This document shows, one piece after another, positions 1 to 4,778 of a stretch of DNA of 6,298 nt. Both the position numbers and the translations under genes were made by a program. Positions within the stretch are counted from its first letter, which is position 1. Every line of letters begins with the position of its first letter. The notes under the pieces were generated by a model, which ran no database searches, had not been told where the DNA came from, and saw only the letters and a program-made list of their open reading frames with translations. Source of the stretch: an uncultured Lachnospiraceae bacterium (lineage in GTDB: Bacteria; Bacillota; Clostridia; Lachnospirales; Lachnospiraceae); NCBI GenBank assembly GCA_947589175.1, contig CANPZR010000151.1, positions 1 to 6,298 of the forward strand, written 5' to 3'.

Positions 1-335
1 CCCGACCGGCTCCCGCCCCTCACGCGCTGGGTCTCGCATTCCTCCCGGTGAAGAAGCATCGCCTTTTTCTGGCGCAGGCCGCATTGGTACAGCTCCTCCG
101 CCAGCTCTGGGTGGGCCGCCAGATCCCGCGCTACCGCCTGCCGGTACAGAACCTCCTCCGGCGACTGTAACGGAGTCATGACCACCGTCCGGGCCGTCTC
201 CGTGATATAGGCGTCCTCCCGTCCCATGGAGCGGAAAATGAGGTCCAGATTCAGATCCTTTACAATATCCATCCAGGAGGCGTATCTTTTTCTCCCGGAG
301 ACCGCCTCCCGGTACAATAAATTTGCCGGTGTCAC
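1..335 (-). CDS. MutS-like ATPase paralog, second of a tandem pair (N-terminal part only)
   Basis: The frame is open to the left edge and gives 111 N-terminal residues; the ATPase end lies outside the window. I chose the GTG at 335-333 because it overlaps the stop of the upstream MutS-like gene as GTGA, has a purine-rich AAAGGGGG 7 nt upstream, and lets the protein align with its neighbour. The visible part carries KDLNLDLIF (about residues 26-34) and a P-x3-P...YRQ block (about 55-66). These match KDLRLDSLL (24-32) and P-x2-P...YRQ (52-62) in the neighbouring MutS-like protein with nearly the same spacing, so the two look like diverged paralogs. The region corresponds to the helical core before the MutS ATPase domain, not to a mismatch-binding domain I. 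A role as partner of the upstream protein is inference. With the ATPase domain unseen, the family call depends on the paralogy. Confidence 0.72.
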   Translation of the reverse strand, partial: MTPANLLYREAVSGRKRYASWMDIVKDLNLDLIFRSMGREDAYITETARTVVMTPLQSPEEVLYRQAVARDLAAHPELAEELYQCGLRQKKAMLLHREECETQRVRGGSRS

Positions 336-1912
336 AGTGTCGCCCCCTTTCCTTCACAAGCCGTTTTTTTCGCGGAAATCCGCTGTTTTACGCTGTCGTA
401 GTCCAATTTATACTGCTCCACCAGAGAGTCGGAATACCCCTCTCCCTCGGCTTTCATGGGAAGGATCCGGTACGTCCGCCGGTTCTCGTGGGCCTCGTCC
501 ACCTGGGCGACCAGGCTGATTACCTGGCCCGGGCGCGCCGCCTCGTCCGCCAGCTCCCGGATGTGGGTGACATAGATGCCGGAACACGCATTCTGGAGAA
601 AATGGTCCATCGCCCTTTTTCCCATATAAAAGGCGTCGTGGGTGGTGGCGGTGGTAAAGAGCTCGTTCAGAATGATAAAACGCCGTCCGTTTCCCCGCGC
701 GTTCATCATGGGAACCAGCCTCTTAATCTCCTCCTTTAATTTGCCGGAATTGGACTGTAAGCTCTCCTCCCGCTCAAAATGCGTGGCAATATTTGAAAAA
801 AACGGCGTCTCCAGGCGGGCGGCATTGACGGGAAGGCCCATTTTGGCCAGATACACGCTCTGTCCCACCGCCCGCGCAAAGGTCGTCTTGCCGCCCTGAT
901 TAGGTCCTGTGACCACAAAAAAGGCAGGTCGCTCCGGGTAGGAAAAATCATTGGCAATCACAGGCTCGCCCCGGCTCCCGTTTTTCCAGGCCAGCGCCAG
1001 GTCGTACACGCCCTGTCCGTTCAGGGCGCATTCGTCCCCAATCCGCGGAATCGTCAGGTCGTATCCCATTTTTCTTGTTTTTTTGTAAAATTCATAAAAT
1101 CCGATATAAAAGGGAATCTCTTTTTCAAACGTGAGCAGAATTTCCGGGTAAAAAGATGGATAGGAGTCGTAAAAAGCCAGTATTTCCCGGAATATTTCAG
1201 GATTGCTTTTTTTCAGCAGGTCAATCAGCGCGCTCTCCAGATCCGACGGCTCGTTCACCGCGTCGTAGATGTCCGTGATTACCGGCGCCTTGTCGGAAAC
1301 GCCCAGCAGATCGGATAATTCCCGCAGAAAATCCCGGAAATCCTCCTGCATCTCATCCCGCTCGCGGATGGTGATCCACGCGTCGTCGACCGTCAGCTCA
1401 AAGCAGATTTGAGAATAAAAGGACAGCGCTTTTTCCAGCGCGTCCGCAAAGCCGCCCTCCCGCATCTGGCGATGGCAGTCGCGCGCGTATTCCCGGAGAG
1501 AGACAAAGCCGGAAGCGCTGAGTTCTTCCCGCTCCAGCGCGTCGCAAAGCCCCGTCACCGCGTCGTAATAGGCCCGGGCGGCCTCTAAATGGTATCCGGC
1601 CCGTCGGAGCCCGTCCTGCGCCTCCTCCGAGAGCCGCTTGTATTCCCGGGAGGCCTGCATGAGAGAACAAAATTCCCGGAAAGAAGAAACCAGTCCCTCC
1701 CGCTCCGCAATCTCGCCAAAAATCTCCTGCCGATAGGAAATGTCAGCCGGGTCGCCGGGAAATGTGTAGAAAAAATCCCGGACCGAATATCCCTGCACTT
1801 CCCTGCGGATCATATTCAGCAGGCTGTCTAATCGTAAATCTTTGAAAAATGGCGGTTCCGACGTCTCGTAGGACAGATTCCCCTTCCGGGAAAGTATGCT
1901 TTTAAATTCCAT
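332..1912 (-). CDS. MutS-related DNA-binding ATPase (short MutS homolog, not canonical MutS)
   Basis: The 526-residue protein has a C-terminal MutS-type ABC ATPase domain (about 290-490). The Walker A loop is GPNQGGKTT at 336-344. A SNSGKLKEEI stretch near 387-396 fits the MutS signature region. The Walker B strand is FIILNELF at 412-419, followed by TTATTHDA, and the switch histidine lies in YVTHIREL (447-454), matching the ATHYHEL of MutS. Residues 1-290 are largely helical and resemble the MutS core/lever region. Canonical MutS is roughly 850 residues, so mismatch-recognition domain I and connector domain II are absent. Walker B has Asn416 where classical MutS has Asp, but the following Glu417 is kept; from memory Asn here recurs in MutS-related proteins of this sort. 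The ATG at 1912 lies 2 nt after the rpoZ stop, with only a distant AGAGGA, so translation is probably coupled to rpoZ. The substrate is unknown. Confidence 0.88.
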   Translation of the reverse strand: MEFKSILSRKGNLSYETSEPPFFKDLRLDSLLNMIRREVQGYSVRDFFYTFPGDPADISYRQEIFGEIAEREGLVSSFREFCSLMQASREYKRLSEEAQDGLRRAGYHLEAARAYYDAVTGLCDALEREELSASGFVSLREYARDCHRQMREGGFADALEKALSFYSQICFELTVDDAWITIRERDEMQEDFRDFLRELSDLLGVSDKAPVITDIYDAVNEPSDLESALIDLLKKSNPEIFREILAFYDSYPSFYPEILLTFEKEIPFYIGFYEFYKKTRKMGYDLTIPRIGDECALNGQGVYDLALAWKNGSRGEPVIANDFSYPERPAFFVVTGPNQGGKTTFARAVGQSVYLAKMGLPVNAARLETPFFSNIATHFEREESLQSNSGKLKEEIKRLVPMMNARGNGRRFIILNELFTTATTHDAFYMGKRAMDHFLQNACSGIYVTHIRELADEAARPGQVISLVAQVDEAHENRRTYRILPMKAEGEGYSDSLVEQYKLDYDSVKQRISAKKTACEGKGATL

Positions 1913-1914
1913 GT

Positions 1915-2166
1915 TTATTTTTCATCGTCCTCTTCTTCCTCCGCGTCGATCTTAATCGCGCTGGAGGATAATTCATCAATGGCGATGGACAGCGGCTTGG
2001 GGCAGGACTGGGTCTCCGTGAGAGGCACCGAGCCCGCGATGATTTGTCTGGCCCTCTTGGCGGTGGCCAGAACAATGGAATAGCGGCTGTTTACCACCGG
2101 CTGCTCGCCCTGCTCGACCTCGCTGTTGGCAATATTCATTAAATCGGTGTAAGATGGGTGTAACAT
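1915..2166 (-). CDS. rpoZ: DNA-directed RNA polymerase subunit omega
   Basis: This 83-residue protein is the omega subunit, which binds the beta-prime subunit and helps assemble and stabilise RNA polymerase. It shows the omega core: LHPSYTDLM at the N-terminus, NSRYSIVLATAKRARQI at about 26-42, and KPLSIAIDEL at about 57-66. The length is normal for Firmicute omega. The C-terminus ends in an acidic run (EEEEDDEK). The ATG at 2166 has a strong AGGAG 8 nt upstream. A 78-nt gap separates it from lepB upstream, while the MutS-like gene starts only 2 nt downstream. In many bacteria rpoZ directly follows gmk; here lepB lies between them. Confidence 0.95.
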   Translation of the reverse strand: MLHPSYTDLMNIANSEVEQGEQPVVNSRYSIVLATAKRARQIIAGSVPLTETQSCPKPLSIAIDELSSSAIKIDAEEEEDDEK

Positions 2167-2195
2167 ATAGGATTCTCCTTTCTACTATTATTACG

Positions 2196-2237
2196 GTACG
2201 CAATGATGATCGCGGTATATCAAAATGATTGCGTTAC
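2196..2237 (-). repeat. Imperfect inverted repeat in the lepB-rpoZ spacer
   Basis: On the plus strand GTACGCAAT (2196-2204) and ATTGCGTTAC (2228-2237) are complementary over 9 bp with one bulged base, around a 23-nt loop. No T-run follows in the direction of transcription, so it does not look like an intrinsic terminator. It could be a transcript-processing or stability hairpin in this 78-nt gap, the longest within the operon, or it could be chance. Confidence 0.35.
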
Positions 2238-2244
2238 GCGGAAT

Positions 2245-2859
2245 TTATTCCGGCACGCCGAATACGTCTAACGGCCATATCCGGAGTATTACTTTTCCGG
2301 CTATATTTTCCCGTTTGACCGGCCCCGGTCCGCCGGGATCTTCTTCCGGCAGGGTCCGGCTGTCCAGGCTCACCGAGCGGTGGTCGCCCAGCACGAAGTA
2401 CTCATCGTCTTTCAGCGTGTAGGGCTTCTCCGCCAGACCGGGCTTATCCATGGCGTCCGTAGCGTAGGGATCGTCGATTACGGTGCCATTTATGTAAATA
2501 TTCTGGTCCTTGATCTGAATCGTCTCTCCCGGCAGCCCGTATATGCGCTTTACATAGTATTCATCCCCCTTATCCTTTCCGTGGGGATAAAACACGATAA
2601 TGTCATACCGCTGCGGGTCGTTGAATTGATAGGTCAGCTTATTTATCAAAAGGCTCTCGCCGTTCTGCAGCGTATCCTGCATGGAGTTGCCGCTGACTAC
2701 GGTCCTCTGTATGATGTAGTTGGGAACCACATACACGCAGAAAATAACCAGCGCCACATAGACAAGCCCCTCTATGGCATAGCTGAGGGGAGAGCGCTTT
2801 TTCTTTTCTTCCTCCTGCTCTTCCTCAGGGTTCTCATTTACAAGTTCTTCATCCCTCAC
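2245..2859 (-). CDS. lepB: Signal peptidase I
   Basis: This 204-residue membrane protease cleaves signal peptides from exported proteins on the outer face of the cytoplasmic membrane. An acidic, then lysine-rich cytoplasmic tail (1-22) precedes one hydrophobic segment at about 26-46. The Ser/Lys catalytic boxes follow: SGNSM with nucleophile Ser59, and YYVKRIYGLPGE with general base Lys104. Box E is GDHRSVSLDSR at 158-168, where most family members have GDN at the start. One N-terminal membrane anchor and this length fit the Gram-positive SipS-like type. The start is GTG at 2859, overlapping the gmk stop as GTGA, with AAGGAG 10 nt upstream, so translation is coupled to gmk. The gene may be one of several lepB copies in the genome, which cannot be judged from here. 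Confidence 0.95.
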   Translation of the reverse strand: MRDEELVNENPEEEQEEEKKKRSPLSYAIEGLVYVALVIFCVYVVPNYIIQRTVVSGNSMQDTLQNGESLLINKLTYQFNDPQRYDIIVFYPHGKDKGDEYYVKRIYGLPGETIQIKDQNIYINGTVIDDPYATDAMDKPGLAEKPYTLKDDEYFVLGDHRSVSLDSRTLPEEDPGGPGPVKRENIAGKVILRIWPLDVFGVPE

Positions 2860-3491
2860 GAAATAACATCTCCTTCCAAAAATTGTGCCAGCTCTTCTTT
2901 CATGGAGCAGATAAATTTCTCGCAGTAATACGGCTCGCAGCTCTTGTTCTCAATGATGCTGTGAACCTGCTCCACGGCCCGCGCCAGGTCGTCGTTGACC
3001 ACTATGTACTCGTATTTGTCCATATAAATCGTCTCTTCATTGGCGCGCTTTAACCGGCTCTCAATCTCCTCAGGACTCTCAGTTGCCCGTCCGATCAGCC
3101 TCTTCTTCAGTTCGTCCGCCGAGGGAGGCGCCACAAAAATCATCAGCGCGTCCGGGAACTGCTCCTTCACCAGCATCCCGCCCTGCATCTCAATCTCCAG
3201 AAGGACGTTCTTTCCCTCCGCTAACTGCTGCTCCACGGCCTTTTTCGGGGTGCCATAATAATTGCCCACGTACTCGGCCCACTCAATGAGCTCGCCCGCC
3301 TCGATCATCTTCTGAAATTCTTCCCGTGTGTGGAAAAAATATTCCCTGCCGTGTACCTCTCCCTCCCTGGGAGCGCGGGTAGTGGCGGAAACCGACAGAA
3401 AATAGGGGTACTGCTCAATCAGCTCGCGCATGATCGTCCCCTTGCCCGCACCGGAAAATCCGGAAATAACAACTAATACTCCGCGCTTCAT
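2856..3491 (-). CDS. gmk: Guanylate kinase
   Basis: The enzyme phosphorylates GMP or dGMP to GDP or dGDP with ATP, an essential step in GTP supply, in the cytoplasm. At 211 residues it has the usual length. The P-loop is GFSGAGKGT at 11-19, the GMP-binding region SVSATTRAPREGEVHGREYFF spans 33-53, and FEL-type GMP contacts continue in GELIEWAEYVGNYYGTP (66-82). LLEIEMQGG (97-105) replaces the more usual DIDVQG, and a lid-like RLIGRATESPEEIESRL lies at 131-147. Phe12 stands where Pro is common in the P-loop. The ATG at 3491 overlaps the remA stop as ATGA and has GGAGG 5 nt upstream; its own stop overlaps the lepB GTG. Gmk is also a known target of (p)ppGpp in Firmicutes, but nothing in the DNA tests that here. 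Confidence 0.96.
   Translation of the reverse strand: MKRGVLVVISGFSGAGKGTIMRELIEQYPYFLSVSATTRAPREGEVHGREYFFHTREEFQKMIEAGELIEWAEYVGNYYGTPKKAVEQQLAEGKNVLLEIEMQGGMLVKEQFPDALMIFVAPPSADELKKRLIGRATESPEEIESRLKRANEETIYMDKYEYIVVNDDLARAVEQVHSIIENKSCEPYYCEKFICSMKEELAQFLEGDVIS
2870..2875 (-). promoter_or_regulatory. Ribosome binding site of lepB inside the gmk 3' end
   Basis: AAGGAG on the minus strand lies 10 nt before the GTG at 2859 and within the last codons of gmk. It supports GTG as the real lepB start even though no ATG is present there. Confidence 0.75.
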
Positions 3492-3742
3492 GACAACCTC
3501 CGATCTTCTTCCGCATTCATTCGGGCAGCAATGGTCTCCGGCAAAAGGGAAGACAGTACAATGCTCTGATTTTCCATGACTAACACTGCTTTCGTCTTTC
3601 TGCCGCAGGTGCCGTCCGTGGCCGTCCCCTGGTCCCTGGCAGCCTGGATCATGCGTTTGACCGGCGCGGCGTCCGGGCTGACAATGCAGTATACTTTGTC
3701 GCTGTTGACTACGTTTCCATAACCTATATTGACGAAACTCAT
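3488..3742 (-). CDS. remA: RemA-family DNA-binding regulator (DUF370)
   Basis: This 84-residue protein matches RemA over its whole length: FVNIGYGNVV near the N-terminus, IVSPDAAPVKRMI at about 20-32, CGRKTKAVLV at 46-55 and VLSSLLPETIAARM at 62-74. In Bacillus subtilis RemA is a ring-forming DNA-binding protein that activates biofilm-matrix and osmoprotection genes. The basic GRR-type motif there, implicated in DNA contact, appears here as GRK. The ATG at 3742 has AGGAG 6 nt upstream. It lies 12 nt after yicC and overlaps gmk by 4 nt. Conservation beside gmk in Firmicutes that may lack the Bacillus matrix operons suggests a more general role, which is inference. Confidence 0.93.
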   Translation of the reverse strand: MSFVNIGYGNVVNSDKVYCIVSPDAAPVKRMIQAARDQGTATDGTCGRKTKAVLVMENQSIVLSSLLPETIAARMNAEEDRRLS

Positions 3743-3754
3743 CGCTATCTCCTT

Positions 3755-4633
3755 TTATTCTATATTCTGAATCTGTTCCCGTATTTTCTCGATCTCTGTC
3801 TTCAGCTCAATGCCGCAGTTGGATATCTCGATGTCATTTGCCTTGGAGAGAATGGTGTTGGCCTCCCGGTTCATCTCCTGGGTGATAAAGTCCAGCTTGC
3901 GCCCGATGGCGCCGCCGTCTTGCAACGTCTCCTCCATGTGGCTGATGTGGGTCTTTAGCCGCACCATCTCCTCGTCCACGCAGACCTTGTCGGCAAATAC
4001 TACCAGCTCCGTTGCCAGCACGCCCTCGTCCAGCTTGTTATCCTGTAAGAGCTCCCTCGCCTTCTCGGCAATCTTCTGCCGGTACTCCGTGAGAATCTCC
4101 GGCGCCCGGTCGGCAATCTGGTCCACCAGCTCCCGCACCCGCGCCAACTTCGATAAGAGGTCGTCCCTCAGCTTCTCGCCCTCGGTCCGGCGGCTCTCCA
4201 CAAAGCGCGCGCCGGCCTCCCTCATGGCCTCGTTCAGAAGCTGCTCCATGGTCTCCGGCTCGATTTCCGGCTCCTCCAGCGTGAACACCTCCGGCAGCGT
4301 CGCAATCATATAGGCGTCGGTGTTGTCCTCCAGCTTCAGATCCCTTGAGAGCCTGCGGACCCCCGCCAGATAGGCTTCCGCCGTCTCCCGGTTGTAGGTG
4401 ATGCCGGCGCTTTTTTCGCTCAAATCTTCGAAGCTCACCGAGAGATCCACCTTGCCCCGGTCGGCGTAATCCTTGACCTGCTTGCGCAGAAGCGTCTCAT
4501 AGGCGCTGAGTTTCCTGGGAAGCCGCAGCCCGATATCCAGGTACCGGTGATTGACCGACTTCATCTCGATGGCAATCTCATAGTTTTCATTTTTGGCCTC
4601 TCCCCGGCCAAATCCTGTCATGCTCTGTATCAT
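3755..4633 (-). CDS. yicC: YicC/YloC-family endoribonuclease
   Basis: The 292-residue protein opens with the diagnostic MIQSMTGFGRGE and continues with MKSVNHRYLDIGLRLPRKL (24-42), the YicC N-terminal domain. The C-terminal DUF1732 region includes ELVVFADKVCVDEEMVRLKTH (209-229) and GRKLDFITQEMNREANTILSK (244-264). Members of this family have endoribonuclease activity and take part in RNA turnover; YicC in E. coli has been linked to decay of the small RNA RyhB. The length is typical. It is the first gene of the minus-strand operon. The ATG at 4633 has AAAGG 8 nt upstream, and the promoter is about 40 nt upstream of the start. RqcH is encoded divergently next to it. Confidence 0.95.
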   Translation of the reverse strand: MIQSMTGFGRGEAKNENYEIAIEMKSVNHRYLDIGLRLPRKLSAYETLLRKQVKDYADRGKVDLSVSFEDLSEKSAGITYNRETAEAYLAGVRRLSRDLKLEDNTDAYMIATLPEVFTLEEPEIEPETMEQLLNEAMREAGARFVESRRTEGEKLRDDLLSKLARVRELVDQIADRAPEILTEYRQKIAEKARELLQDNKLDEGVLATELVVFADKVCVDEEMVRLKTHISHMEETLQDGGAIGRKLDFITQEMNREANTILSKANDIEISNCGIELKTEIEKIREQIQNIE

Positions 4634-4635
4634 AA

Positions 4636-4651
4636 ATAAGGCCTTTCTTAT
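4636..4651 (-). other. Small hairpin presenting the yicC ribosome binding site
   Basis: In the yicC leader RNA, ATAAG (4651-4647) can pair with CTTAT (4640-4636), leaving a 6-nt loop AAAGGC that contains the Shine-Dalgarno AAAGG. The stem is only 5 bp and mostly A-U, so it may be chance. If it forms, the ribosome site sits in the loop, which would not block access. Confidence 0.25.
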
Positions 4652-4680
4652 GTGATATAATCTTAATGACTATCTGTTTT

Positions 4681-4709
4681 ATTATAGTGCATTGGCCTTT
4701 AGAAGTCAA
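4681..4709 (-). promoter_or_regulatory. Sigma-A promoter of the yicC-remA-gmk-lepB-rpoZ operon
   Basis: Reading the minus strand, TTGACT (4709-4704) is separated by exactly 17 nt from TATAAT (4686-4681). That is 5 of 6 matches at -35 and 6 of 6 at -10 with ideal spacing. Transcription would begin near 4674, giving a leader of about 40 nt before the yicC ATG. It is the only strong promoter seen for the seven-gene run. Confidence 0.85.
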
Positions 4710-4740
4710 GATTTCTCTTTCTTTCATTGCGCATTTCGTG

Positions 4741-4746
4741 TATAAT
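4741..4746 (+). promoter_or_regulatory. -10 element of the rqcH promoter
   Basis: A perfect TATAAT lies 32 nt upstream of the rqcH ATG, so transcription would start near 4753 with a short leader of about 26 nt. The -35 is poor: the hexamer at 17-nt spacing (4718-4723) is TTTCTT, 2 of 6 matches. The upstream pyrimidine-rich stretch gives no better candidate. The site runs back-to-back with the yicC promoter, whose -35 ends at 4709. Confidence 0.55.
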
Positions 4747-4765
4747 GGGATGAGAAATAAAAGAA

Positions 4766-4771
4766 AAGGAG
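4766..4771 (+). promoter_or_regulatory. Ribosome binding site of rqcH
   Basis: AAGGAG is followed by 7 nt and then the ATG at 4779. This fixes the start of rqcH and agrees with the family N-terminus (MAFDGIT). Confidence 0.85.
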
Positions 4772-4778
4772 AATTTTC

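Noticed and set aside
332..1912. Annotation as canonical mismatch-repair MutS or as MutS2
   Set aside because: At 526 residues it is too short for MutS domains I-II, and it ends after the ATPase domain without the Smr/linker region of MutS2.
1976..2203. A 75-codon minus-strand frame overlapping rpoZ in another frame
   Set aside because: The rpoZ frame carries all omega motifs and a good ribosome site; the other has neither.
2196..2237. An intrinsic terminator after lepB
   Set aside because: The hairpin is imperfect with a long loop, and no U-tract follows on the transcribed strand.
2167..2244. A separate promoter for rpoZ in the lepB-rpoZ gap
   Set aside because: TTGATA and TAATAA-like hexamers are present on the minus strand but at about 24 nt spacing, and no pair at 16-18 nt is convincing.
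2380..2928. A 182-codon plus-strand frame opposite lepB and the gmk end
   Set aside because: It is antisense to two well-supported genes; its hydrophobic look mirrors the complementary codons.
3810..4313. A Ser-rich plus-strand frame opposite yicC
   Set aside because: Low-complexity composition and full overlap with the conserved YicC frame.
4638..4645. The AAGGCCTT palindrome near the yicC start as an operator
   Set aside because: An 8-bp palindrome containing the ribosome site is easily explained by chance, and no second copy was found.
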